Origin: Streptomyces sp. TRM70350 | Lineage (GTDB): Bacteria > Actinomycetota > Actinomycetes > Streptomycetales > Streptomycetaceae | DNA length: 64,000 nt | Reading direction: 5' to 3' | Assembly (NCBI RefSeq): GCF_019219825.1 | Contig: NZ_JAHUXH010000004.1 | Span: 310,001 to 374,000 of the forward strand | Shown: positions 47,525 through 56,776 of the stretch, piece after piece | Numbering within the stretch: position 1 is the stretch's first letter | How the letters are laid out: each line of letters starts with the position of its first letter | Program-made: the position numbers and the translations under genes | The notes under the pieces: model-generated | What the model was told of the DNA's origin: nothing | Seen by the model: the letters and a program-made list of their open reading frames with translations, nothing else | Databases searched by the model: none

Positions 47525-50004
47525 GGCAGACCCCCTCGTTCCGTTCCGGGCGCCGAGGCCGCGGGATCCGTCCCGCCCCGCCGCACAAGGATCTCGCACC
47601 ACACCTGCTTGCCGCCGGCCACCGGCACCGAGCCGACGGACTCCGACACCGCTTCCACCAGGAGCAGGCCTCGGCCACCGGTCGACTCCCAGTCCACGAT
47701 CACCGGTTTGGCGGGCGCACGCGGTGATGAGTCGCTCACGGAGACCCGTACCCGGTTCCCGCCGAGCATCAGGTCGAGGCGGACCGGACCCTGGGTGTGC
47801 ACCAGGGCGTTGGTGACCAGTTCGGACACCACCAGCAGCACCGCGTCGGCTGCTTCTTCGACCTTCCAGCGACGCAGGGTGCGCGCGGTGAACCGGCGGG
47901 CGTGCATCACGGCGTCGGGCAGCCGCCACACCACCCAGCCCGCCCGGATCGGCCGGATCTTCATGCCGTCGTAGCGCAGCAGCAACAGCGCCACGTCGTC
48001 CTCACGACGGCCGACGTCGCCGAGCAGCGCGTCGGCCATCCGCCCCGGGTCCGCCGGATCGGCCGCAGCGAGCGCGGTGCGCGTTCGGCGCATGCCCTCG
48101 TCCAGGGGCAGGTCCGAGGACTCGACCAGCCCGTCGGTGATCAGGGCGAGCACCGTGCCGGGGGCCAGCGCGAGAGCGGTCAGGGGGAACTCCGCGTCCG
48201 CGAGGATGCCCAGCGGGGGCCCGCCCTCGGCAAGCACCTCCTCGGTGGTTCCGTCCGGATGGCGCACCAGCGGTGAGAGGTGCCCGGCCCGGACGAACAG
48301 GGTGTTGCCCTCCTCCATGTCCAGCTCGGCGTAGCAGCAGGTGGCGAACAGATCGGTCTCCATGCCGACGAGCAGGCGGTTGGCGTGCGAGACCACCACG
48401 TCGGGCGGATGACCTTCCACGGCGTACGCCCTGACCGCGGTGCGCATCTGACCCATGATCGTCGCGGCTCCGGCACTGTGTCCCTGCACGTCACCGATGA
48501 CCAGCGCCACCCTCCTCTCGGAGAGGGCGATGACGTCGTACCAGTCGCCGCCGACCTGCAGTCCCCGCCTGGCGGGCAGATAGCGGGCGACTGCCGTCCC
48601 GCCGGGCAGTTCGGGCAGACGCCGGGGCAGCAGACTGCGCTGCAACATCGTTGCGAGCTCCTGCTCGGCGTCGTGTGCGTGCGCGCGCTTGAGTGCCTGC
48701 CCGACCAGCGCCGCGGTCGCCGTCAGCAGGAACCGCTCCTCGGGGACGAACTGGTGCGGCTGATCCCAGCCGACCACGCACACGCCGGCGACCCCGCCCT
48801 TGGCGGGGAGCGGCAGGACGGCCAGCCCTCCGGTGCCGATGCCCGCGAGTCCGGGTTCGAGGGCTGTGCCGGCGGGCCACAGATCCGTACGCCCGTCCCG
48901 CAGCGCCATGCGAAGCGTGGGCAGGGCGCTGACCGGTGCGTCGGGCCACTCCGAACGCCACTGGGAACGCCAGATCTCCGGCCAGGCGTCGGGCCGCGGC
49001 GGGTCGAGCATGGTGACCATGAACCGGTCGTCCCGCAGCTCGGCCAGCGCCACCCGGTCGGCGCCCAGCGGTTCACGCAGTGCTGTGACCGCCACTCGAC
49101 CGACGTCATGGACCGTGGCGGCCTCGTCGAGTGCGGCAGTCAGCCACTGGATCCTGGACACGTCGTCGGGGCTGCGGCGCAGGACCGAGGTCGCAGCCAC
49201 CACGCCCAGCACCTGCAGCACCTGCTCCGGCCCGCCGTCGGCGTGCGTCACCACCCGGCAACTCAGGCTCAGCCAGCGCACTCCACCAGTGGGGCGGCGG
49301 ACGCGGAACTCCAGCTCCCGCCGGCCGAACGCCTGGGCGGACGGCTCCAGGACGGACATCAGTGCGTGCATGTCCTCCGGCAGGGCGTGCGAGAGCAGGG
49401 TGTCGGCCTTGCCGTCGAAGTCGTCCGGTGTGATGCCGACCAGCTCCAGGAGGGTCTCGTCCGCCTCGATCAGGCCGGTGTCCGGCACCAGGACGAACGA
49501 GCCGACACGCAGACTGCGCAGGGCGGAACTCAGCAAGGACGACGGTGCGGGCGGTCCGGTCCCGGCCTGGAGCAGCCCGGCGACCGCGTCGGCGTACCGC
49601 TCCAGGAAGCGTCGCTGCTCGGCCTCGAAGCCGTCCGGGGAAGCGCCGACGACGACGAGGCAGCCCAGCCGCCTGCCCGGTGTGCCGAGGGGCAGCGCGC
49701 CGAGCGGCGCCTGTGCCTGCGGTGGCATCGGCCCACCCTCGTGGTAGGAGGCGAGCGCCGCCGGATTCAGCCACAGGGGCCCCTCGGCGCGGTAGGCGTG
49801 GGCCGCGGGGGAGCCACCGAACAGGGGCAGACGCTCGGGCAGCTCGTACTGATCAGTTGCGCCTCCGGCCGTTTCCACCAGGCGAAGCTCCTGCTGCCCG
49901 GACTCGGACACATAGACGGCTGCCAGCGCCGCTCCGGCGAACGTCAGGGCCCGATCCCTCGTGCCGGTCTCGCACAGCGGAGGCGGTGAACGGTCATCAG
50001 ACAT
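47521..50004 (-). CDS. SpoIIE-type serine phosphatase with GAF, PAS and ATPase (anti-sigma kinase) domains
   Basis: An 827-residue regulator. Order: a GAF-like N-terminal domain (about 15-150), PAS (about 165-280, 'PDTGLIEADETLLELVGI'), a second GAF (about 290-445), a PP2C/SpoIIE phosphatase domain (about 460-675, 'VGGDWYDVIALSERRVALVIGDVQGHS' in pieces and 'ITDGLVESSD'), and a C-terminal HATPase domain of the RsbW type ('VVSELVTNALVHTQGP', 'GGRGLLLVEAVSE'). Such proteins dephosphorylate anti-anti-sigma factors or phosphorylate them, so they switch sigma activity in response to a signal. GGGAGGT precedes ATG 50004. The stop overlaps a sugar-binding lipoprotein gene, suggesting a sugar-linked signal. 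Confidence 0.9.
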   Translation of the reverse strand: MSDDRSPPPLCETGTRDRALTFAGAALAAVYVSESGQQELRLVETAGGATDQYELPERLPLFGGSPAAHAYRAEGPLWLNPAALASYHEGGPMPPQAQAPLGALPLGTPGRRLGCLVVVGASPDGFEAEQRRFLERYADAVAGLLQAGTGPPAPSSLLSSALRSLRVGSFVLVPDTGLIEADETLLELVGITPDDFDGKADTLLSHALPEDMHALMSVLEPSAQAFGRRELEFRVRRPTGGVRWLSLSCRVVTHADGGPEQVLQVLGVVAATSVLRRSPDDVSRIQWLTAALDEAATVHDVGRVAVTALREPLGADRVALAELRDDRFMVTMLDPPRPDAWPEIWRSQWRSEWPDAPVSALPTLRMALRDGRTDLWPAGTALEPGLAGIGTGGLAVLPLPAKGGVAGVCVVGWDQPHQFVPEERFLLTATAALVGQALKRAHAHDAEQELATMLQRSLLPRRLPELPGGTAVARYLPARRGLQVGGDWYDVIALSERRVALVIGDVQGHSAGAATIMGQMRTAVRAYAVEGHPPDVVVSHANRLLVGMETDLFATCCYAELDMEEGNTLFVRAGHLSPLVRHPDGTTEEVLAEGGPPLGILADAEFPLTALALAPGTVLALITDGLVESSDLPLDEGMRRTRTALAAADPADPGRMADALLGDVGRREDDVALLLLRYDGMKIRPIRAGWVVWRLPDAVMHARRFTARTLRRWKVEEAADAVLLVVSELVTNALVHTQGPVRLDLMLGGNRVRVSVSDSSPRAPAKPVIVDWESTGGRGLLLVEAVSESVGSVPVAGGKQVWCEILVRRGGTDPAASAPGTERGGLP

Positions 50005-50242
50005 GTCCGCAACCCACCTCCCGTCCGTGCGGGGCACCCCGCTACCAGATTGTCATATGCGAACCAACCGGACAGAATCGTCGATTTATGGAGCAGACCT
50101 CACTGAGTTCGCAGATCGCTGCAGCCGGTGTCACACTGACGACGTGGTCGTCCTGCCACTTCCGCGACCTTCCGGGCAGACCGTTGGCGTCGGCATCGCG
50201 GCCGTCCGCCGACGGGTGGACCTCTGCCGGGAGGTCTTCCGC

Positions 50243-51331
50243 ATGAAGACCCGCATACGGGACGCGGCCCTCGCGATGACCGCGGTCTCGACGGCCGTCA
50301 CCCTCGTGGCCTGCGGGCAGGACGCCGGGAACGGCTCCGACGGGGGGAACACGCGCACGATCGGTGTGATGTTGCCGGACACCACCACGGCTCGCTGGGA
50401 GACACAGGACAGGCCCCTGATCGAGAGGAAGATCAAGGAGCTGTGCGCCGACTGCACGGTCAGGCACGCCAACGCCAGGGGCGATGTGGCCACCCAACAG
50501 CAACAGATGGACTCGCTGATCACCCAGGGGGTCGATGCCATCCTGCTCGTGGCCGTGGACGCCCGATCGCTCCAGCCCGAGGTGAGGATGGCGGACGAAG
50601 CAGGTATCCCCGTCATTGCCTACGACCGGCTCGCCGAGGGCCCGATCTCGGGATATGCCTCCTTCGACGCCGAGGAGGTCGGCCGGCTCCAGGGCAGGGC
50701 ACTGCTGACGGCCATGGGCGACAGGGGGGCCGGCGGCCAGATCGTCATGATGAACGGCGATCTCAGAGACCCCAACGCGGTGTCGTTCAAGGAGGGCGCA
50801 CTGTCCGTACTGGAGGGACGGGTGAAGATCGGCAAGGCCTACGACACCCGCCAATGGCGGATGGAGAACGCCTACACGAACATGTCCAGCGCCATCTCCG
50901 CCCTCGGTGCCGGGAACATCCAGGGGGTCTACGCCGCCAACGACAGCCTCGCCGCCGGCTGCATCGCCGCCCTCAAAGCCAACAAGGTCCGGCCGCTTCC
51001 CCCCGTCACCGGGCAGGACGCCGAACTGGCCGCCGTGCGGCGCATCGTCGCAGGCGAGCAGTACATGACCGTCTACAAGCCCTTCGAACCCGAGGCCTCC
51101 GCCGGCGCCGCCATGGTCGTGGCCGCGGCCCGCGGTGAGAGCCTCGACCGGATGGCCGGGGACCAGGTGACACCCCCCGGTGGGCACGCGGTACCGGCTG
51201 TCCTGCTCAGCCCCGTGTCCGTGACCGTCGACACCATCAAGGACACCGTGGTGAAGGACGGTCTGTACACGATCCAGCAGATCTGCCCCCCTCGGCTCGA
51301 CGCCGCCTGCAACAGAGCCGGACTCACCTGA
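50243..51331 (+). CDS. XylF-like sugar-binding lipoprotein of an ABC importer
   Basis: A 362-residue paralog of the protein at 46442-47524, with the same phrases ('YDRLAEGPISGYASFD', 'AANDSLAAGCIAAL', 'VTGQDAELAAVRRI', 'YMTVYKPF') and the same extra Cys pairs ('ELCADC', 'ICPPRLDAAC'). The signal peptide ends 'LVACG' (lipobox). GGGAGG precedes ATG 50243. The frame is open for a further 280 bases upstream, but the signal peptide fixes this start. It is followed by an ATPase and a permease gene and so is the uptake binding protein of a xylose/ribose-type importer. Confidence 0.9.
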   Translation: MKTRIRDAALAMTAVSTAVTLVACGQDAGNGSDGGNTRTIGVMLPDTTTARWETQDRPLIERKIKELCADCTVRHANARGDVATQQQQMDSLITQGVDAILLVAVDARSLQPEVRMADEAGIPVIAYDRLAEGPISGYASFDAEEVGRLQGRALLTAMGDRGAGGQIVMMNGDLRDPNAVSFKEGALSVLEGRVKIGKAYDTRQWRMENAYTNMSSAISALGAGNIQGVYAANDSLAAGCIAALKANKVRPLPPVTGQDAELAAVRRIVAGEQYMTVYKPFEPEASAGAAMVVAAARGESLDRMAGDQVTPPGGHAVPAVLLSPVSVTVDTIKDTVVKDGLYTIQQICPPRLDAACNRAGLT

Positions 51332-51378
51332 CAGGCCGGTGCCGACGCAGGACCGGTCACGGGAAGGAGATGGTCCGA

Positions 51379-52152
51379 GTGCCGACTCCCCCCTTGTTGG
51401 CGCTGCACGGCGTGTGCAAGCGCTTCGGCGTCGTCGACGTTCTCATCGACGTCGAGCTCGAAATACGTGGCGGCGAGGTGGTCGCGCTGCTGGGCGACAA
51501 CGGGGCCGGCAAGTCCACGCTGGTCAAAGTGATCTCCGGCGTCGCTCCCGCGGACAGGGGCGTCATCGAGTGGGAGGGCCGGACGGTCCACATCAGGCGC
51601 CCCCACGACGCCCGGGACCTCGGCATCGCCACCGTCTACCAGGACCTCGCGCTGTGCGGGAACCTCGACGTCGTCGGCAACCTGTTCCTCGGCCGGGAAA
51701 TCCGCAGATTCGGCTTCCTCGACGAGGTCGAGATGGAGCGCCGGACCGGCCACCTCCTGGAACGCCTGACCAAGCGCGTTCCCGATCTGCGTGCCCCCCT
51801 GGTCTCACTGTCCAGCGGCCAGCGGCAGACCGTCGCCATCGCTCGTTCGCTCCTGGGCGACCCGCGGCTGCTCCTGCTCGACGAGCCGACCGCAACTCTG
51901 GGACTGGAGCAGACCAACGAGGTCCTGGACCTCGTCGACCGGCTGCGTGACCGCGGCCTCGGTGTCCTTCTCATCAGCCACAACATGGGTGATGTCAAGG
52001 CTCTCGCGGACCGGGCCGCCGTGCTGCGGCTCGGCCGCAACAACGGCTTCTTCGACGTGAACACCACGTCTCAGGAACAGATCATCTCGTCCATCACCGG
52101 CGCCGCGGAAAACGTGCCCCGCCGGATGGCCCACCGGGAGTCAGGGTGGTGA
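51379..52152 (+). CDS. Sugar ABC transporter ATP-binding protein (XylG/FrcA-like, single domain)
   Basis: A 257-residue ATPase with Walker A 'GDNGAGKST', signature 'LSSGQRQTVAIARSL', Walker B 'LLLLDEPTATLG' and switch 'LLISHNM'. Sugar importers of this class often use a duplicated, 500-residue ATPase; this is a single-domain version. GTG 51379 is chosen because GGAAGGAG lies 9 bases upstream; the ATG at 51370 touches the ribosome site itself. It overlaps the permease gene by 4 bases. Confidence 0.9.
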   Translation: MPTPPLLALHGVCKRFGVVDVLIDVELEIRGGEVVALLGDNGAGKSTLVKVISGVAPADRGVIEWEGRTVHIRRPHDARDLGIATVYQDLALCGNLDVVGNLFLGREIRRFGFLDEVEMERRTGHLLERLTKRVPDLRAPLVSLSSGQRQTVAIARSLLGDPRLLLLDEPTATLGLEQTNEVLDLVDRLRDRGLGVLLISHNMGDVKALADRAAVLRLGRNNGFFDVNTTSQEQIISSITGAAENVPRRMAHRESGW

Positions 52153-53378
52153 AAGGGATGCTCAACACGGCGGACCGCGGGCGGGTCGTGGCCCGCGCCA
52201 TGGAAGGCCAGGTCACCGTTCTCCGGCGCAAGCTGGGCGCCGGAGAACTGGGCCTGCTCCCCGTCGTTCTCGTCCTCGCCGTGGTCTGGATCAGCTTCCA
52301 GTCCCTCAACGAGAACTTCCTGTCACCCCGGAACCTGTCCAATCTCAGCGTGGACATCGTCGGCACGGGTCTGATCGCTGTCGGGATCGTCTTCGTGCTG
52401 CTGCTGGGTGAGCTCGACCTGTCGGTCGGCTCGATCAGCGGCCTCGCGGCGGCCATCTTCGCCGTTCTGAACGTGAACAACGGCGTACCGGAATGGCTCT
52501 CCCTCATCATCGCGGTGCTCGCGGGCACGGTGGCGGGAAGCGTCCAGGGCTTCTCGTTCGCCCGGACCCGCGTGCCCGCTTTCGTCGTCACCCTCGCCGG
52601 GCTGCTCACCTGGAACGGCCTCATGCTCTACATCCTCGGGACCAGCGGCACCATCAATCTCGACGAGAACGGGCTCGTCGCCAAGCTGACCAGCCATTAC
52701 TTCACCCACGACGGTGCCGCCTACGGCCTGGCGGCAGTCGGCTCGGGCGCGGTGTTCCTCGTGTCCTACCTGGACAGTCGGCGCCGAAAGGCCGTCGGCA
52801 TGCGGCACCGCTCCCTCCCCGCGATCGCCGTGCGTACGGGAGCCCTCGCGGTGATCGCGTTCGCCGCCGCGTACGTGCTCAACCAGTTCCAGGGGCTGCC
52901 GCTCGCCCTCCTGATCTTCCTCGTGATCGTGGCCGGCCTCGACATCGTTCTCCGCCGCACGCACTACGGGCGGCAGGTCTACGCACTCGGCGGCGGTGTC
53001 GAGGCGGCCCGTCGCGCCAGCCTCAGTGTGACGCGGGTGCAGACCGCGGTGCTCGCGGTCTCGGGCACCATGGCCGCCATCGGCGGTCTGTTCCTGGCCT
53101 CGCGCATCACCTCGGTGAGCCAGGGTTCAGGCACGGGCGTCCTGCTGCTCAATGCCATCGCGGCAGCTGTCATCGGTGGCACCAGCCTGTTCGGAGGACG
53201 CGGAACGACCTGGACCGCGGTGCTCGGCATGCTGGTCATCCAGTCGATCGCCTCGGGCATGGCGATCACGGACACCCCCGTCGCCGTCCAATTCATGATC
53301 ACAGGCGGCGTGCTCTTCGCCGCGGCGGTCATCGACGCACTGTCGCGGCACTCGCAGGAAGCCCATGGGCGGGCCTGA
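52149..53378 (+). CDS. Sugar ABC transporter permease (XylH-like)
   Basis: A 409-residue membrane protein with about ten transmembrane segments. 'LGELDLSVGSISGLAAAI' and 'NAIAAAVIGGTSLFGGRGT' are strong marks of XylH/RbsC permeases. The GTG at 52149 overlaps the ATPase stop as GTGA and has GGGAG 8 bases upstream; GTG 52146 and ATG 52158 are alternatives. With the preceding two genes it forms a complete pentose-type importer. Confidence 0.9.
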   Translation: MKGMLNTADRGRVVARAMEGQVTVLRRKLGAGELGLLPVVLVLAVVWISFQSLNENFLSPRNLSNLSVDIVGTGLIAVGIVFVLLLGELDLSVGSISGLAAAIFAVLNVNNGVPEWLSLIIAVLAGTVAGSVQGFSFARTRVPAFVVTLAGLLTWNGLMLYILGTSGTINLDENGLVAKLTSHYFTHDGAAYGLAAVGSGAVFLVSYLDSRRRKAVGMRHRSLPAIAVRTGALAVIAFAAAYVLNQFQGLPLALLIFLVIVAGLDIVLRRTHYGRQVYALGGGVEAARRASLSVTRVQTAVLAVSGTMAAIGGLFLASRITSVSQGSGTGVLLLNAIAAAVIGGTSLFGGRGTTWTAVLGMLVIQSIASGMAITDTPVAVQFMITGGVLFAAAVIDALSRHSQEAHGRA

Positions 53379-53482
53379 AAAATCGGTGGCATCCGGGTGC
53401 GTGACTCTCTAGCGTGAGGGCTGCTTCGCGCAGCAGCCGTTGGCTGCTGCTGTCGGCCGAGCAGGAACGGGAGGTGTGACCG

Positions 53483-53554
53483 ATGGCTGTCGTTGCGACG
53501 GGCGCTGCCCGCATCCAGGAGTTCATCAAGTCCACCTCCGTGGCCACCGGCTGA
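53483..53554 (+). CDS. Possible 23-residue small protein upstream of rsgA
   Basis: The frame begins MAVVATGAARIQEFIKSTS and stops after 23 codons, with GGGAGG 9 bases before its ATG. It follows a GC-rich hairpin-prone stretch (GCTGCTTCGCGCAGCAGC) near 53423-53440. It might be a leader peptide, a free small protein or the remnant of a gene; nothing is recognised in it. The strong ribosome site is the main support. Confidence 0.4.
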   Translation: MAVVATGAARIQEFIKSTSVATG

Positions 53555-53623
53555 CACACTCCACGCCTGCGCGCGTCGTCGTACGCGCGCCCGCCGGGGC
53601 CACCCTTGTGAAGGGTCTCCCTG

Positions 53624-54733
53624 TTGTCTTCGTTGTCTTCCACCTCTGCTTTCGCCGCGCTCGCTCCCTACGGCTGGGATGATGCGTGGGCGGACGAGTT
53701 CACCCCGTACGACGCCGAGGGGCTGCTGCCCGGGCGGGTGGTCCGGGTCGACCGCGGCCAGTGCGACGTGGTCACCGCCGACGGAGTGCTCCGCGCCGAC
53801 ACCGCCTTCGTCACACCGCACGATCCGCTGCGGGTCGTGTGCACCGGCGACTGGGTCGCCGTCGAACCCGCGGGCAACCCCCGCTACGTACGGACGTATC
53901 TGCCGCGCCGTACCGCCTTCGTACGCTCCACCTCCTCCAAACGGTCCGAGGGGCAGATCCTCGCCGCCAACGTCGACCACGCGATCGTCGCCGTGTCGCT
54001 GGCCGTCGAACTCGACCTCGCCCGCATCGAACGCTTCCTCGCCCTCGCCTGGGAGTCCGGAGCGCAGCCGGTGGTCGTCCTGACCAAGGCCGACCTCGTG
54101 CCGGACGCGGTGACGCTCGGGCACCTGGTGCAGGACGTGGAGACCACGGCGCCGGGAGTGCCGGTGCTGGCGGTCAGCGCGGTCAGCGCGGTCGGCGGGG
54201 ACGGGCTGGACGTCCTCACCGCCGTCGTCTCCGGTGGTACGTCCGTCCTGCTCGGGCAGTCCGGCGCGGGCAAGTCGACGCTCGCCAACGCGCTGCTCGG
54301 GGAGGACGTGATGGAGGTGCGGGCCACGCGGGACGTCGACGGGAAGGGGCGGCACACCACCACCACGCGCAACCTGCTGCTGATGCCCGGCGGCGGTGTG
54401 CTGATCGACACGCCGGGGCTGCGGGGCGTCGGGCTCTGGGACGCCGGTACCGGGGTCGGGCAGGTGTTCTCCGAGATCGAGGAGCTGGCGGCCGACTGCC
54501 GGTTCCACGACTGCGCGCACGCGTCCGAGCCGGAGTGCGCGGTGCGGGCCGCGATCGAGGCGGGTGAGCTGCCGGTACGGCGGCTGGAGAGCTATCGGAA
54601 GCTGATCCGGGAGAACCAGCGGATCGTCGCCAAGACCGACGCCCGGGTGCGGGCGGAGATCCGCAAGGACTGGAAGCGGAAGGGGGCCGAGGGGCGCGCC
54701 GCCATGGAGGCGAAGCGGCGGGGCCGGCGGTAG
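53624..54733 (+). CDS. rsgA: Ribosome small subunit-dependent GTPase A
   Basis: A 369-residue circularly permuted GTPase that helps mature the 30S subunit. An N-terminal OB-fold (about 30-115) precedes the GTPase, whose motifs occur in permuted order: G4 TKAD at 154-157, G1 GQSGAGKST at 211-219, G3 DTPG at 262-265. The C-terminal zinc knuckle uses Cys 292, Cys 297, His 299 and Cys 306 ('DCRFHDCAH', 'EPECA'). The start is TTG 53624, with AAGGG 8 bases upstream; another TTG lies three codons later. A small ACCCTT/AAGGGT hairpin overlaps the ribosome site and may affect translation. Confidence 0.93.
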   Translation: MSSLSSTSAFAALAPYGWDDAWADEFTPYDAEGLLPGRVVRVDRGQCDVVTADGVLRADTAFVTPHDPLRVVCTGDWVAVEPAGNPRYVRTYLPRRTAFVRSTSSKRSEGQILAANVDHAIVAVSLAVELDLARIERFLALAWESGAQPVVVLTKADLVPDAVTLGHLVQDVETTAPGVPVLAVSAVSAVGGDGLDVLTAVVSGGTSVLLGQSGAGKSTLANALLGEDVMEVRATRDVDGKGRHTTTTRNLLLMPGGGVLIDTPGLRGVGLWDAGTGVGQVFSEIEELAADCRFHDCAHASEPECAVRAAIEAGELPVRRLESYRKLIRENQRIVAKTDARVRAEIRKDWKRKGAEGRAAMEAKRRGRR

Positions 54734-54813
54734 GCGAGCCCTGGGTCCACAGCGGGTAGGTGTCCGATTTCCGCCAGCCGTATCCCGCGCGCCGGCGGAG
54801 ACTGGACAACGTG

Positions 54814-56208
54814 ATGGAAGAGGACACCAGGTACGAAGCCGTGCGCAGCAGGGACGCCCGGTTCGACGGCGAGTTCTTCTTCGCCGTCGAGACCACCGGC
54901 ATCTACTGCAGGCCCAGCTGCCCCGCCGTCACCCCCAAGCGGCACAACGTACGGTTCTTCGCGACGGCCGCCGCCGCGCAGGGCGCGGGTTTCCGGGCCT
55001 GCCGGCGGTGCCGGCCGGACGCGGTGCCGGGGTCGGCCGAGTGGAACGTACGGGCCGACGTCGTGGGCCGGGCGATGCGGCTGATCGGCGACGGGGTCGT
55101 GGACCGTGAGGGAGTCGCCGGGCTCGCCGCGCGACTCGGGTACAGCGCGCGGCAGGTGCAGCGGCAGCTGACCGCCGAGCTCGGCGCCGGGCCCGTCGCC
55201 CTCGCCCGGGCGCAGCGGGCGCACACCGCGCGCGTGCTGATCCAGACCACCGACCTGCCCATCACGCGGATCGCGTTCGCGGCCGGATTCGCCAGTGTGC
55301 GGCAGTTCAACGACACCGTCCGCGAGGTGTACGCATCCACCCCGAGCGACCTGCGGGCCGCCGCGCCCAAGGGCCGTACCGCCCGGCGGGCGGACACGCC
55401 GAGCGCCGGGATCCCGCTGCGGCTCGCGTACCGGGGGCCGTATCACGCCGGTGCCGTGTTCGACCTGCTGGCGCGCGAGGCCGTGCCCGGGATCGAGGAG
55501 GTGAGCGGGACGCCCGGCCGCCGCACCCACCGGCGTACCCTCCGGCTGCCGTACGGCACCGGAATCGTCGCCGTCGACGAACGGACCGGGAGCTCCGGCA
55601 CCGCCACCCACCCCGGCGGCTGGCTCGACGCCCGGCTGCACCTCACCGACCAGCGGGACCTCACCACCGCCGTCCAGCGACTGCGGCGGCTGTTCGACCT
55701 CGACGCCGATCCGTACGCCGTCGACGAGCGGCTCGGCGCCGATCCGCGGCTCGCCCCGCTGGTCGCCGCGCGGCCGGGGGTGCGGTCGCCCGGCGCCGCC
55801 GACCCCGAGGAGCTGGCGGTACGGGCGCTGGTGGGGCGGTCGGCGGCGGAGCGGCTGGTACGGCGGTACGGCAAGGCCCTCGACGCGCCGTGCGGCACCC
55901 TCACCCACCTCTTCCCCGAACCGGCCGTCCTCGCCGGGGCCGAGCCCCAGGGCACCCTGGGCGCGCTCACCGCGGCCCTCGCCGACGGCGTCGTACGGCT
56001 CGACCCGGGCGCCGACCGGGACGACGCGCAGGCGGCCCTGCTCGCCCTGCCCGGCCTGGACGCCGCCACCGTCGCCGTCATCCGCACCCGCGCCCTCGGC
56101 GACCCGGACGTCGCCCCGCCCGGCGTGGACGTCCCCGACAGCTGGCGCCCCTGGCGCTCGTACGCCGTACAACACCTGCGCGCAGCAGGGGAGTTGGAGT
56201 TCCCGTGA
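54814..56208 (+). CDS. Bifunctional Ada regulator/methyltransferase and AlkA DNA glycosylase
   Basis: A 464-residue fusion. The N-terminal Ada domain has the methyl-acceptor and zinc Cys residues 32, 36, 63 and 66 ('YCRPSCPAV', 'ACRRCRPDA'). An AraC-type DNA-binding domain follows ('GLAARLGYSARQVQRQL', about 105-185). The C-terminal half is an AlkA-type HhH-GPD glycosylase ('ALPGLDAATVAVIRTRALGDPD' region) that removes 3-methyladenine. Methylated Ada activates the alkylation response. ATG 54814 is used; GTG 54811 and an upstream GTG at 54760 are in frame. Its stop overlaps the ogt start (GTGA), forming one repair operon. Confidence 0.92.
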   Translation: MEEDTRYEAVRSRDARFDGEFFFAVETTGIYCRPSCPAVTPKRHNVRFFATAAAAQGAGFRACRRCRPDAVPGSAEWNVRADVVGRAMRLIGDGVVDREGVAGLAARLGYSARQVQRQLTAELGAGPVALARAQRAHTARVLIQTTDLPITRIAFAAGFASVRQFNDTVREVYASTPSDLRAAAPKGRTARRADTPSAGIPLRLAYRGPYHAGAVFDLLAREAVPGIEEVSGTPGRRTHRRTLRLPYGTGIVAVDERTGSSGTATHPGGWLDARLHLTDQRDLTTAVQRLRRLFDLDADPYAVDERLGADPRLAPLVAARPGVRSPGAADPEELAVRALVGRSAAERLVRRYGKALDAPCGTLTHLFPEPAVLAGAEPQGTLGALTAALADGVVRLDPGADRDDAQAALLALPGLDAATVAVIRTRALGDPDVAPPGVDVPDSWRPWRSYAVQHLRAAGELEFP

Positions 56209-56735
56209 ACACCCCCATGAACACGAGTGTCACCACCCCGACCCACTGGACCACCGCCGACAGCCCCCTCGGCGAGCTGCTCCTCACCGCCGACCCGACC
56301 GGCACCCTCACCTCCCTCTCCGTGCCCGGGCAGAAGGGCGGACGGACCGTCCGGGACGGCTGGCGGCACGATCCCGCGCTGTTCCGGGAGGCGACGGAGC
56401 AGCTCGCCGCGTACTTCGCCGGGGAGCTGAAGGATTTCCGGCTGCGGTCGCGCTCCGAGGGGACGCCGTTCCGGCAGCGGGTGTGGGCGGCGCTCGACTC
56501 GCTGCCGTACGGCGCGACCACCACGTACGGCGAGATCGCCGCACGGATCGGCGCCCCGCGCGCCGCCGTACGGGCCGTCGGTGGCGCGATCGGCGCCAAC
56601 CCGCTGCTGATCCTGCGCCCCTGCCACCGGGTCGTCGGCGCCGACGGCTCGCTGACCGGCTACGCGGGCGGCCTGGACCGCAAGGTGCGGCTGCTCACGC
56701 TGGAGGGCGTGCTGCCTTCCGGAGCCGTCGGATAA
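56205..56735 (+). CDS. ogt: Methylated-DNA--protein-cysteine methyltransferase
   Basis: A 176-residue DNA repair protein that transfers the methyl group from O6-methylguanine to Cys 140 in 'LILRPCHRVVG'. The Asn-Pro hinge ('GANPLLI') and 'YGATTTYGEIAARIG' HTH are typical of Ogt. GTG 56205 overlaps the ada-alkA stop, with GGAG 5 bases upstream; ATG 56217 is an alternative. Coexpressed with ada-alkA. Confidence 0.93.
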   Translation: MNTPMNTSVTTPTHWTTADSPLGELLLTADPTGTLTSLSVPGQKGGRTVRDGWRHDPALFREATEQLAAYFAGELKDFRLRSRSEGTPFRQRVWAALDSLPYGATTTYGEIAARIGAPRAAVRAVGGAIGANPLLILRPCHRVVGADGSLTGYAGGLDRKVRLLTLEGVLPSGAVG

Positions 56736-56776
56736 CCGATTGAACCGCCCGCCGCCCGCGTGATTGCGTGGGCGGC

